Positions 1 through 6,781 of a stretch of 16,785 bases of DNA are shown piece after piece. The translations under genes were made by a program, and so were the position numbers. The stretch's first letter is position 1; each line of letters begins with the position of its first letter. The DNA comes from Methanocorpusculum sp. (lineage in GTDB: Archaea > Halobacteriota > Methanomicrobia > Methanomicrobiales > Methanocorpusculaceae), in NCBI GenBank assembly GCA_029987315.1, contig DALTVZ010000030.1:1-16785 (forward strand). Reading direction: 5' to 3'. The notes under the pieces are model-generated. The model was not told the origin of the DNA, searched no databases, and saw only the letters and a list, made by a program, of their open reading frames with translations.

Positions 1-2
1 AA

Positions 3-113
3 TGGTCCCGACTCCCGGATTCGAACCGGGGACATCGCGGTAGCCGCGCAGTACGCCCGCAGGCGTTAATTTCTTTCTACAGCCGCGCACTCTACCAGCT
101 GAGTTAAGTCGGG
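3..113 (-). tRNA. tRNA-Tyr (anticodon GTA), intron-containing, CCA encoded
   Basis: Read on the minus strand, a full cloverleaf is visible. The acceptor CCCGACT (113-107) pairs with AGTCGGG, the D stem is ACTC/GAGT, the anticodon stem is CGCGG/CCGCG, and the T arm is CCCGG-TTCGAAT-CCGGG. The loop reads CT-GTA-G, so the anticodon is GTA (Tyr). The C1-G72 pair is the known identity element of archaeal and eukaryotic tRNA-Tyr and agrees with this. The anticodon loop is interrupted after position 37 by about 35 nt; exon 1 is 77-113 and exon 2 about 3-41. The discriminator A (position 6) is followed directly by an encoded CCA (5-3). Splicing should be done by EndA, whose gene lies at 5761-6771. 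Confidence 0.95.
42..76 (-). other. tRNA-Tyr intron (archaeal bulge-helix-bulge type)
   Basis: This segment separates G37 (position 77) from A38 (position 41), the canonical 37/38 archaeal intron site. A plausible bulge-helix-bulge can be drawn. Loop bases CTGT (32-35) pair with intron GCGG using two G-U pairs. They are flanked by 3-nt bulges A-G|A and C-T|A, each cut after its second base. The outer helix is weak; beyond it the intron has a 5-bp hairpin, ACGCC-TGCG-GGCGT. Exact boundaries are inferred from the fold, and a shift of a base or so is possible. Confidence 0.8.
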
Positions 114-142
114 ATTGACTGCTTTATCTAGAAGGATTTGTG

Positions 143-152
143 AAAATATAAA
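143..152 (-). promoter_or_regulatory. TATA box of tRNA-Tyr
   Basis: On the minus strand this reads TTTATATTTT, a good archaeal TATA element. Its centre is about 34 nt upstream of the mature tRNA 5' end, which predicts initiation near 122 and a short leader for RNase P to remove. Confidence 0.65.
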
Positions 153-193
153 CATACCGGTTTGAAAAAAACCCATGCCCGGAGAGCATCATC

Positions 194-200
194 TTAAATA
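194..200 (+). promoter_or_regulatory. Possible TATA box of the DUF1922 gene
   Basis: TTAAATA lies about 50 nt before the ATG at 247. Initiation about 25 nt downstream would leave a leader holding the AGGG Shine-Dalgarno-like run at 236-239. This is a weak match and is inferred from position. Confidence 0.35.
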
Positions 201-246
201 TCCTGAAAAACAAGAAAAAATAAGAATTACCCGTAGGGAATGAATT

Positions 247-495
247 ATGAAAATCAATGAGGGATTTGCCGTAGTTGGCTGTACGAAATGCAGAAGGATG
301 TTGGTCGCCGACCTTTCTTATGCCACAAAGACCTGCATATGTGGATACAAACTCGACCTTTCGAAAACAAAACTGCTTGTTGTCTCCGGATCAGCAGATG
401 AAGCTGGTGAACTCCTCAGACAAATGCAGACAACGAAAAATTCAGGGTTCACCTCTGCCGACAGGATCGGCTCGTCATTCAAAAAAGGAGATTAG
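247..495 (+). CDS. DUF1922 small zinc-ribbon protein
   Basis: This 82-residue cytosolic protein has four cysteines, CxxC at residues 12-15 and CxC at 30-32, forming a minimal zinc knuckle. A mixed tail follows, around [14 protein letters not shown]. Layout and tail (a G-A-D-E-A...L-R pattern, then a small-residue end) match my memory of the DUF1922 family, typified by Methanothermobacter MTH1184, whose function is unknown. The ATG at 247 follows AGGG with a 7-nt spacer. The gene stands alone on this strand and its TAG overlaps the stop codon of the convergent UPF0147 gene. A role in nucleic-acid or protein binding is possible but not shown. Confidence 0.8.
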   Translation: MKINEGFAVVGCTKCRRMLVADLSYATKTCICGYKLDLSKTKLLVVSGSADEAGELLRQMQTTKNSGFTSADRIGSSFKKGD

Positions 496-755
496 TCAAA
501 GGGCACTGCTTCAAGAGTTGAAGCAAGTTCCCAGATCCTTGTTCTGGCATGAATCGGCATATTTGAGTCATTACTGACCTCATCGATCATCGACAGAGCA
601 CTCGCAGCTCTTAGACCAATCGTCTTCTTCTCGTCTTGAAGGACCTTCATCGTCTCATCGGCCACACGGCGGATATTTCGCGGGATAGTCGAATCTTCAC
701 TCATTGCACGCAGCATCATAATGCATTGTTTGATCATATCTTCCGGATTTGCCAT
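492..755 (-). CDS. UPF0147 family protein
   Basis: This is an 87-residue protein, probably all helical, starting [10 protein letters not shown] and containing RNIRRVADE and [10 protein letters not shown], hallmarks of UPF0147, an archaeal family without a known biochemical role. The reading frame is open upstream to 803. The start at 755 is preferred because GGGAG precedes it with a good spacer and because it gives the usual family length; the extra 16 residues look non-homologous. No cysteines, signal peptide or membrane segment are seen. It is transcribed divergently from the UPF0148 operon, and its stop overlaps that of the DUF1922 gene. Confidence 0.85.
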   Translation of the reverse strand: MANPEDMIKQCIMMLRAMSEDSTIPRNIRRVADETMKVLQDEKKTIGLRAASALSMIDEVSNDSNMPIHARTRIWELASTLEAVPFD

Positions 756-801
756 ATTTAGCTCCCAACCCCAAAATCTGTGACTTATGTTAGACCTCAG
801 C

Positions 802-811
802 AAAAATAAAG
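802..811 (-). promoter_or_regulatory. TATA box of the UPF0147 gene
   Basis: The minus strand reads CTTTATTTTT, about 50 nt before the start at 755. Initiation near 781 would give a leader of about 26 nt that includes the GGGAG ribosome-binding site. It forms a divergent promoter pair with the element at 832-839. Confidence 0.5.
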
Positions 812-831
812 ACTCCCCTTATTCTTGAGAG

Positions 832-839
832 ATTATATA
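832..839 (+). promoter_or_regulatory. TATA box of the UPF0148-rnz operon
   Basis: ATTATATA is centred about 41 nt before the ATG at 877. This predicts initiation near 861 and a leader of about 16 nt. Confidence 0.5.
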
Positions 840-876
840 CTCTGAAAGCCAATCTGTAAACAAGAGAAAATCAACA

Positions 877-1251
877 ATGACAAAAAAACCTGAGGATATA
901 ATGACAGAGTATCTCTTAAACGGGGCAAAAATGCTCTCGGAACTCTGCCCAATATGCGAGTCTCCCCTTTTTGAGGTGAAAGGAAAGAAGATGTGTGTGA
1001 TCTGTGCTAATACTCAAAAAGAGGAGAGAGCGCAACAGACCACCGCAGAAAACATACGAGTGATCGTGCCCAAGTATGCCGCTGCCGAACAGACCCCTGC
1101 ACCCTCCCGTGAAAACATTATAACCGGACTTGATGATCTTATTCTCCAACTCTGCTCTCGTGCTGCAGCTGAAACAGAACCAGAACGTTGCCGCACCCTG
1201 ATCGAGTGCATCCGAACAGCCGCAGAAGCTAAAACCATACTCTCAAGATAA
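877..1251 (+). CDS. UPF0148 / autoantigen p27-like zinc-ribbon protein
   Basis: This 124-residue protein has a zinc ribbon, CPIC at residues 24-27 and CVIC at 40-43, preceded by a helix (EYLLNGAKMLSE). That arrangement is characteristic of the Auto_anti-p27 domain (human ZNRD2/SSSCA1; UPF0148 in archaea). The remainder is a charged linker and a C-terminal helix rich in Ala and Glu. No enzymatic motif is present; a protein- or RNA-binding adaptor role is an inference. The ATG at 877 has only a weak ribosome-binding site. ATG 901 has GAGG (892-895) with a 5-nt spacer and is a credible alternative, removing 8 residues. It is the first gene of a tight operon, and its stop shares one base with the next start. 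Confidence 0.85.
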   Translation: MTKKPEDIMTEYLLNGAKMLSELCPICESPLFEVKGKKMCVICANTQKEERAQQTTAENIRVIVPKYAAAEQTPAPSRENIITGLDDLILQLCSRAAAETEPERCRTLIECIRTAAEAKTILSR

Positions 1252-1790
1252 TGAAGGTTGTTGGGGTTGTCGGATATCCCGCAAGCGGGAAGGGCGAACT
1301 TTCACTGGTCGCTGCTGAAATGGGCATCCCAGTGATCGTCATGGGAGATATGATCCGCAGAAAGATCATTGAAGATGGGCTCACGTTAACGGATGAAAAT
1401 ATTGGAGCGGCCGCACGAAAACTCCGTTCTGAACTTGGAATGGACGCGGTGGCAATTTTAACAACAGATGAAATTGAAAAACTCAATACAAATATCGTCA
1501 TCATCGACGGAATCAGAGGGGACTCTGAGGTGACCTACTTCAAATCTGTATTCGATGACTTCTCACTCTTGGCGATAACATCCAGTTTCGAAACGCGTCT
1601 TCTGAGAATGAAAAGTCGGGGAAGAAGCGACGATACGACAACACCGGAAACACTTCGTTCCCGTGACGTGCGGGAAGAATCATTTGGACTGGGTCTTGCC
1701 ATCTCACTTGCAGACACACAAATCGAGAACGAGTCGACCCGCGAAGAGTTCATTACACGTATTCGAAGCTATCTGGAGAGTCTTGTATGA
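1251..1790 (+). CDS. UPF0200 P-loop kinase-like NTPase
   Basis: The protein has 179 residues. A Walker A loop GYPASGKGE at residues 8-16 is followed by GDMIR (32-36) and DGIRG (86-90). A LID-like arginine-rich stretch, SRGRSDD (122-128), comes next, in the order seen in nucleoside/nucleotide kinases. The family (UPF0200) is often labelled adenylate kinase-like or dephospho-CoA kinase-related; the true substrate is not settled, and archaea have a separate GTP-dependent dephospho-CoA kinase (DUF359). The ATG overlaps the previous stop by one base, and the end overlaps the next gene by four (ATGA), implying translational coupling. It is predicted cytosolic. Confidence 0.85.
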   Translation: MKVVGVVGYPASGKGELSLVAAEMGIPVIVMGDMIRRKIIEDGLTLTDENIGAAARKLRSELGMDAVAILTTDEIEKLNTNIVIIDGIRGDSEVTYFKSVFDDFSLLAITSSFETRLLRMKSRGRSDDTTTPETLRSRDVREESFGLGLAISLADTQIENESTREEFITRIRSYLESLV

Positions 1791-2557
1791 AAATATTTTT
1801 TGCATCCTCATCGAAGGTGTGGGAAGACCCGGCATGGGTGGCAGAGATCACCGAGGTCGGATTCGATGGATGGGAGATCTCGGCCGATGGAAACTATCGA
1901 CTGGACAAACCTGAAACGTTCGCCGCAGTCAGGCGGGTAGTCGATGAAAACGGGTTGGACGTTTCCGTACACGCACCGTTCAGCGATCTGAACCCGGCAT
2001 CAATCAACATGCCGATCTGGGAAGAGACCATCAAACAGTTCACCGTATGTATCGAACAGGCCGCTCTCCTTACCGACACTGTGGTCCTTCATCCAGGATA
2101 CCTCTCGCCGGTGAGCAGATTCGACGGTTCAGCAGCATGGAAAAACCATAAGCAGGCATGCGTCCGTCTTGGTGAGGTAGCAGAGAAGGTTGGTGTAACT
2201 GCATGTCTCGAAAATATGCCAAACCTCGACGACTTTTTCTGCCGTGACCCTTATGAGCAGGAGGGATTTGTTGACGGCGTCCCGGGAATGGGACTTGTTC
2301 TGGATATCGGCCACGCACATACAACAGGAAATCTGGATGAATTTTGCAAGGTCGTCCTACCAAAGGCACACCATCTCCATATACATGACAATCATGGAAA
2401 ATACGATGAACATCTTCCTCTTGGGAGCGGAACGATCAACTGGGATAAGATCATGCCGAAGATAGTAAAAGAATATAAAGGTAAAATCATCGTTGTAGAA
2501 GGGCGAAACCCAAAAGAGGGAAAGAAAAGCCTTGAATATTTACGGAAGTGGATATAA
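1787..2557 (+). CDS. TIM-barrel sugar phosphate isomerase/epimerase (AP endonuclease family 2 fold)
   Basis: This 256-residue protein carries the metal-site pattern of the xylose isomerase-like/endonuclease IV superfamily. It comprises HAPFSD (62-67), HPG (102-104), E142 in LENM, LDIGHA (172-177), the H-x-H-x-HDN run (196-202), DEH (207-209), G-x-GT (213-216) and E238 near the C-terminus. These His, Asp and Glu residues would bind two or three divalent metals. The substrate cannot be read from the sequence; both a sugar isomerase and an endonuclease IV-like repair role are possible. It overlaps the UPF0200 gene by 4 nt and abuts rnz with no spacer. A paralogue of similar motif order lies at 14602-15330. 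Confidence 0.85.
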   Translation: MKIFFASSSKVWEDPAWVAEITEVGFDGWEISADGNYRLDKPETFAAVRRVVDENGLDVSVHAPFSDLNPASINMPIWEETIKQFTVCIEQAALLTDTVVLHPGYLSPVSRFDGSAAWKNHKQACVRLGEVAEKVGVTACLENMPNLDDFFCRDPYEQEGFVDGVPGMGLVLDIGHAHTTGNLDEFCKVVLPKAHHLHIHDNHGKYDEHLPLGSGTINWDKIMPKIVKEYKGKIIVVEGRNPKEGKKSLEYLRKWI

Positions 2558-3496
2558 ATGGCCGGCGAAACACTCTTCGTACATTTTCTTGGGACGGCCG
2601 GAGCTCTGCCAACACCACTTCGAAATCCCTCATGCATAATGATCCGGCGCGGATCCGACACTCATCTATTTGATTGTGGAGAAGGAGCGCAGCAGCAGAT
2701 GATGCGGCTGAAGACAGGGTTTACCGTAAACGCCATATTCATAACTCATTGGCATGCCGACCATTATCTTGGGATATTCGGACTGATCGAAACGATGGCT
2801 TTCAACGGCAGAACCGAGCCCCTAAAGATCTACGGACCCCGGGGTATCGACTGGTTCATGAACATTCTCCATCAATTGACCCCAAAGATCCCATTTCCAC
2901 TCCCATCAGTCGAGGTGTCCGCCGGAGATGTGATGATTTTTGACGGATACTCGGTCGTCGCATTCAAAACCTTCCATGGAATGGAAAGCATCGGATATGT
3001 ACTGGAGGAGGATATGCGCCCTGGCAGATTCGATAGAGAAGAGGCGATTTCTTTAGGTGTAAAACCCGGACCGCTCTTTGGTAAACTTCAGAGAGGAAGC
3101 TCGGTCACCATTCTTCGCGATGGAGAAGAGGTCACCATAACACCTGAGATGGTCATGGGAGAGAGACGGAGAGGGCGAAAAATTGTGTACACCGGCGACA
3201 CGAGGCCGGTAAAAAACCAACCGGAACTATTAGCCAATGCAGATCTACTGATTCATGAAGCGACCTTTGATGAAGATGAGGGTAGTGAACGAGCAAAAGA
3301 AGCCTGGCATTCGACCGCGTGCGAAGCGGGACAGGTAGCCGCCCTCGTGCAGCCAAAAATCCTGGCACTTGTTCATTTCAGTTCAAGATATGTTACGGCG
3401 ATAAATCATATCAAAGACGCAAAAGAGTACTTCAGCGGTGAAATTATAGCGCCAAACGACCTGACCACCATCGAGATCCCATACAGAGACGAATAA
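2558..3496 (+). CDS. rnz: Ribonuclease Z (tRNA 3' processing endonuclease)
   Basis: RNase Z cleaves pre-tRNA just after the discriminator base, leaving a 3' end ready for CCA addition. The 312-residue protein has the short-form layout of a metallo-beta-lactamase fold. The signature HWHADH lies at residues 64-69, with H140 in FHG, the flexible-arm exosite PGPLFGKLQRG (170-180), D214 in YTGDTRP, HEATF (233-237), HST (251-253) and H273 in HFSSRY. All metal ligands are present and the length is normal. The ATG follows the previous TAA directly, so it is the last gene of the UPF0148 operon. It lies 2.4 kb from the tRNA-Tyr gene. Confidence 0.96.
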   Translation: MAGETLFVHFLGTAGALPTPLRNPSCIMIRRGSDTHLFDCGEGAQQQMMRLKTGFTVNAIFITHWHADHYLGIFGLIETMAFNGRTEPLKIYGPRGIDWFMNILHQLTPKIPFPLPSVEVSAGDVMIFDGYSVVAFKTFHGMESIGYVLEEDMRPGRFDREEAISLGVKPGPLFGKLQRGSSVTILRDGEEVTITPEMVMGERRRGRKIVYTGDTRPVKNQPELLANADLLIHEATFDEDEGSERAKEAWHSTACEAGQVAALVQPKILALVHFSSRYVTAINHIKDAKEYFSGEIIAPNDLTTIEIPYRDE

Positions 3497-3561
3497 TTTA
3501 TCTGATTCACCTCTCACACAGTGGAAAGATGCCGTATTCCCAATCTACTTAAGACGGTGGG

Positions 3562-3570
3562 ATAAAACTA
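3562..3570 (+). promoter_or_regulatory. TATA box of the HTH-V4R regulator
   Basis: ATAAAACTA follows a G-rich stretch and is centred about 23 nt before the ATG at 3589. No Shine-Dalgarno is seen, so the mRNA is probably leaderless or nearly so. No convincing palindromic operator is visible in 3497-3588. Confidence 0.5.
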
Positions 3571-3588
3571 TAGAGTAAGCGACACCCC

Positions 3589-4353
3589 ATGCCAGAACCA
3601 GATAGCAAAGAACCCCTCACAATATATTCAAAGCACGGTAGTGTGGTCACTGTACATAGTCCGATACGGAACAGGATCCTCGGCCTGCTGGTGGAGGAGG
3701 GACCCGTCTCTTTTGCGCGAATCATGGAATATACGGGGCTGTCCAAATCCACCATCTCAGGATATCTCAGTTCATTAGAGATGAAAGACCTGATTTCAGT
3801 GGTTCCGGACCCACGGGACGCCAGAAAAAAGACCTATGTGATCACCGCATCGCTTATTGGAACGGTCACCCCAAGTACTCAAAATGGCTCTTCGGATTTT
3901 CGCGAACTGATCAGACAAGCATATGCAAATTACGAGAAGATCGATTACAAAGAAGTGATCCCCCATATTATCAAAGTAGCTCTTGGCGAGGCGGGGATCA
4001 ACATTGACCCCGTCATCATGCGTGGGGGAGAGATTCTAGGACAGGCGGTCGCCGTATATCTCGTTGCCAACACTTTGGATAAAACACTGGCAAACATCGC
4101 CGAGTTCTGGAAACATTACGGATTTGGTGAGGTGAAAATAAGATCTATGGATCCGTTGCGAATAGAGGTTTATCACTGTTATGAATGTATGATCATGCCA
4201 AAGGGACCCGGACAAAACTGTGCGATTTCCTGCGGGATGCTCAAAGCTATATTTAGTGCATATTATAATGAAAAAATCAGTGTAGACGAGATCCAATGTA
4301 TGACCGAGGGGCATGACTGCTGCTGTATAGAGATTGGCCGAATGGAACAATAA
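3589..4353 (+). CDS. Winged-helix transcriptional regulator with C-terminal V4R domain (MsvR-like)
   Basis: This 254-residue protein has an N-terminal winged helix (about residues 23-88). Recognition helix TGLSKSTISGYLSSLE and a wing DPRDARKKTYVIT are of ArsR/MarR type. The C-terminal half (about 105-254) is a V4R (4-vinyl reductase-like) domain with cysteines at 197, 200, 211, 215, 237 and a triplet at 244-246, in the family's CxxC...C...C...C order. This architecture is that of MsvR, the methanogen redox-sensing regulator in which V4R cysteines switch DNA binding. Orthology to MsvR is inferred from architecture only. It is monocistronic, with its own promoter and a T-run terminator. Its targets are not evident; rnz upstream and the surface protein downstream (convergent) are not obvious ones. 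Confidence 0.85.
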   Translation: MPEPDSKEPLTIYSKHGSVVTVHSPIRNRILGLLVEEGPVSFARIMEYTGLSKSTISGYLSSLEMKDLISVVPDPRDARKKTYVITASLIGTVTPSTQNGSSDFRELIRQAYANYEKIDYKEVIPHIIKVALGEAGINIDPVIMRGGEILGQAVAVYLVANTLDKTLANIAEFWKHYGFGEVKIRSMDPLRIEVYHCYECMIMPKGPGQNCAISCGMLKAIFSAYYNEKISVDEIQCMTEGHDCCCIEIGRMEQ

Positions 4354-4377
4354 TAAACAGGCCCTAACTCAAAATCC

Positions 4378-4385
4378 TTTTTTTT
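4378..4385 (+). terminator. T-run terminator after the V4R regulator
   Basis: Eight consecutive T residues lie 25 nt after the stop codon. This is the typical archaeal termination signal, which needs no strong hairpin. Confidence 0.6.
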
Positions 4386-4423
4386 ATGTGATTGACAGAC
4401 TCACAGTCATAAATCATCTAATC

Positions 4424-4447
4424 AAAAAAAATACAAAGGGTATTTTT
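4424..4447 (-). terminator. Hairpin plus U-run terminator of the surface protein gene
   Basis: The plus strand has a perfect 8-bp inverted repeat, AAAAATAC (4427-4434) and GTATTTTT (4440-4447), with a 5-nt loop. On the minus strand the second arm continues into eight T residues (4431-4424). It sits just past the stop at 4464. Confidence 0.65.
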
Positions 4448-4463
4448 CCCCTTCATTCATTGT

Positions 4464-5663
4464 TCAGCTGTTTTCTCTGCGCCGTGTGCCGATGAAGGCC
4501 GCAATTCCAGCACCACAAATACCAAGAATGATTCCAACTGCCGGGACCGGACTTGCCGGAACCGATCCGTCCGAAAGACCAACGAGATATCCCTCAGGAG
4601 AGCCGGTGAGAACGCTCCACCCCGACATGACAACACTGCCGGATGAGACCTGAGCAACTGAGTTGAACTGACCGGTTACATCTGGATAAACAACTTCCAG
4701 CAGTGCCCCACCAGAAGAGAGGGTCATCCAAAGTGGAGCGTTCCAGCCAGTGCCGGCGATAAGGTAATTTTCACCGATTTTGGCAACGCCATACGGTATC
4801 GCGCCGCGGAACTCCTTTTCCCAAACAACCGTTCCTTCAGAGGAGATCATAGATCCCCAGATAACACCAAAAGCGGTAGATAGGCCGTATGGAGAGGTGG
4901 TACCCGCAACGAAGTATCCACCGTCTTCTCCTTCACAGAGGGCATAGGCCGCACTTCCGGGACCATAATACTCAGGCTGTGTGCTAGAGGTTTTGATGAC
5001 CGTGTTCCAGACGACAGATCCGCCGTCTATGATCTTCATGATCCAAGCCTCACTGCTGACGGCTGAAGTGTTAGAAGTTGCACCACCAACCAAGACATAG
5101 GCCCCATCATCAATCTTCATCATCGAAAGAGGGATCCTGTCTTTTGGAAGAGAAAGCTGATCGTTTGCCGGTGTGCCGTCACTCAACAAGAAACTCTGGG
5201 TGAATCCGGTGTCGGTCTCCCAGAACCAACCAGCAAATTTGATCATATTGTTGGACACCACAATAGGCTGAACACCTGCGCCGATACCGATCAGTGGAAG
5301 TTCATAGACGATCTGCCCTGTCTGATCGAAACGGCCAAGATATGTGTCGGTCCCAATGGTGGTGACATACAAACAACCGCCATCTGATAAGGTAGTGATA
5401 GAATGGAACTCAGAACCAGTGACATCCGTTGACCAGATCTTTTTTCCTTTTGCATCCGTTTTCATCAGAGACAGATCTCCGTCGTGGAGGACACCAAGGT
5501 AATAGCCTCCATCATTTGTTGCAGAAACTGAGAGGATATCTGTGTAGTGATCTCCAATATGATAACTCTGATTCAAATTCTCGGTGAGGGCCGCCTGACC
5601 TGCGCCGCAGAAAAGAACTGCCGCAAGGAGAAGGAGAAACATTGCGTTTATTCGTCGGGACAT
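4464..5663 (-). CDS. Secreted beta-propeller-like surface protein with CTERM-type anchor
   Basis: This 399-residue protein starts with a signal peptide, MSRRINAMFLLLLAAVLFC, with likely cleavage after AGQA. The mature part has several blades of a recognisable repeat, DGGY-hydrophobic-G...-x-K-x-D-x-G-x-x-x-W, the quinoprotein/Kelch-like pattern common in methanogen surface proteins. The tail has SPVPAVG, a 16-19-residue hydrophobic segment, then RRR. This resembles the PGF-CTERM class, recognised by archaeosortases, though the core is PAVG rather than PGFG. The frame is open to 5747; the start at 5663 is chosen because it places the signal peptide at the N-terminus. A poorly conserved filler of unknown ligand is likely; no enzymatic residues are seen. 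It is divergent from endA. Confidence 0.75.
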   Translation of the reverse strand: MSRRINAMFLLLLAAVLFCGAGQAALTENLNQSYHIGDHYTDILSVSATNDGGYYLGVLHDGDLSLMKTDAKGKKIWSTDVTGSEFHSITTLSDGGCLYVTTIGTDTYLGRFDQTGQIVYELPLIGIGAGVQPIVVSNNMIKFAGWFWETDTGFTQSFLLSDGTPANDQLSLPKDRIPLSMMKIDDGAYVLVGGATSNTSAVSSEAWIMKIIDGGSVVWNTVIKTSSTQPEYYGPGSAAYALCEGEDGGYFVAGTTSPYGLSTAFGVIWGSMISSEGTVVWEKEFRGAIPYGVAKIGENYLIAGTGWNAPLWMTLSSGGALLEVVYPDVTGQFNSVAQVSSGSVVMSGWSVLTGSPEGYLVGLSDGSVPASPVPAVGIILGICGAGIAAFIGTRRRENS

Positions 5664-5730
5664 ATCAATATATTTTACATTCCTTATTAGTATCTTTTGT
5701 CGTTGTCCACGATACACACCCCCCTCATTA

Positions 5731-5739
5731 ATGATAAAA
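5731..5739 (+). promoter_or_regulatory. Possible TATA-like element for endA
   Basis: ATGATAAAA is centred about 26 nt before the GTG at 5761. No Shine-Dalgarno lies between, which would fit a leaderless transcript. It is a weak match within the 97-bp divergent promoter region. Confidence 0.35.
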
Positions 5740-5760
5740 GAAAACAAACCTTAACCCAGC

Positions 5761-6771
5761 GTGAAAGCAGAATTCGACGGAACCCAAGTAATTGCCCCAT
5801 CTGAAGCTCTCCCACTTTATGAGCAGAGCGGGTACGGACGGCCGGACAAATCAGGAACACTCCGTCTTGATCCAAAAGAGGCGCTCTATCTGATGGCACG
5901 GGGGAAAATTGAGATCCCTGGCCTCTCGTTTGATGAGCTTCTTACGGAGTGTGCTAAAACACCGGGCTTTTTACGAAATTTTGTCGTCTACCGCGATATA
6001 AGAGAACGCGGCTACGTAGTGACCACCGGTCCTCAGGACTTCCGTGTTTTTCCGCGTGGACTCAAACCGGGAAAAGGTCAGTCCCGTTACCTGATGCGCG
6101 TGCTTTCTGAAAGAGATATGGTCGATCTCGCCGCGATCATTAAAGATGCGACAACATCGGCAAACATGCGCAAACAGTTTGTCCTAGCGGTATTAGATGA
6201 CGAGCAAGAACTCACGTATTATGAGATAAGGATCGGGACGCCAAAAGCTGCGGAAAGACAGGATATCCCCTCATGCATACGTGCAAAAATCGCAGGTATC
6301 CCCACCTATGTGATCGAAGACGGAAATGGGATCGCCGAGACGCTAAAAAACCTCTGGCTCGGCACAACGCTCGACGGGGTCAGAATTTTCCTGTCGCCTT
6401 TAGAAACCGCGTGGCTCCTTGAAAACGGACATCTAGAAACAGAACCCTCTATGACCGCTGAAGAATACATTAACCTTGCTGCTTCAGCTGACGGAGAGTT
6501 CATGGACAAACTTACTCTATACCGATATCTGAAAAATCTGGGATTTTTCCCGCGATCCGGATACAAATACGGCCACCACTTCCGTGTGTATACACAAAAC
6601 GGCAAACACTCCGAGATGCTGGCCCACGCCGTGCCTTTGGGGACGCTCATGTCTATGAGCACGATCTCCCGGTCCGTGCGCCTCGCTCACAGTGTCCGGA
6701 AAAAAATGTTGTTTGCCTCGCTCTCCGGGACAGAAATCACCGAAGTCGAATTCGGCAGAATGAAAATGTGA
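5761..6771 (+). CDS. endA: tRNA-splicing endonuclease (fused two-repeat, alpha2 type)
   Basis: EndA excises introns from archaeal pre-tRNA at bulge-helix-bulge sites. The 336-residue protein contains two tandem copies of the family unit, so it should act as a homodimer (alpha2, Archaeoglobus-like). The C-terminal unit has the catalytic set: Y277 in HFRVY, H283 in KHSEM, and K314 in RLAHSVRKK. The N-terminal unit is degenerate: FRVF replaces FRVY (residues 94-97), and the His position reads GQSR. The start is GTG at 5761, matching the family N-terminus (KAEFDG), with no ribosome-binding site and so perhaps leaderless. It is the first gene of an operon with trpS, pheS and pheT. Its expected substrate, an intron-bearing tRNA-Tyr, lies in the same window. 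Confidence 0.95.
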   Translation: MKAEFDGTQVIAPSEALPLYEQSGYGRPDKSGTLRLDPKEALYLMARGKIEIPGLSFDELLTECAKTPGFLRNFVVYRDIRERGYVVTTGPQDFRVFPRGLKPGKGQSRYLMRVLSERDMVDLAAIIKDATTSANMRKQFVLAVLDDEQELTYYEIRIGTPKAAERQDIPSCIRAKIAGIPTYVIEDGNGIAETLKNLWLGTTLDGVRIFLSPLETAWLLENGHLETEPSMTAEEYINLAASADGEFMDKLTLYRYLKNLGFFPRSGYKYGHHFRVYTQNGKHSEMLAHAVPLGTLMSMSTISRSVRLAHSVRKKMLFASLSGTEITEVEFGRMKM

Positions 6772-6781
6772 TGTGAACCAT

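Noticed and set aside
158..172. Small inverted repeat GGTTT...AAACC behind the tRNA promoter
   Set aside because: Only 5 bp around an A-run; expected by chance in such sequence.
275..577. A 100-codon frame overlapping the DUF1922 gene
   Set aside because: It overlaps the recognised zinc-ribbon gene and the UPF0147 gene in another frame, with no family features.
4389..4411. Dyad TGAC...GTCA between the regulator and surface protein genes
   Set aside because: Four-base arms only; the hairpin at 4427-4447 and the T-run at 4378-4385 explain termination better.
5664..5747. Longer start for the surface protein (28 extra residues)
   Set aside because: It would bury the signal peptide and has no ribosome-binding site; 5663 puts the signal peptide at the N-terminus.
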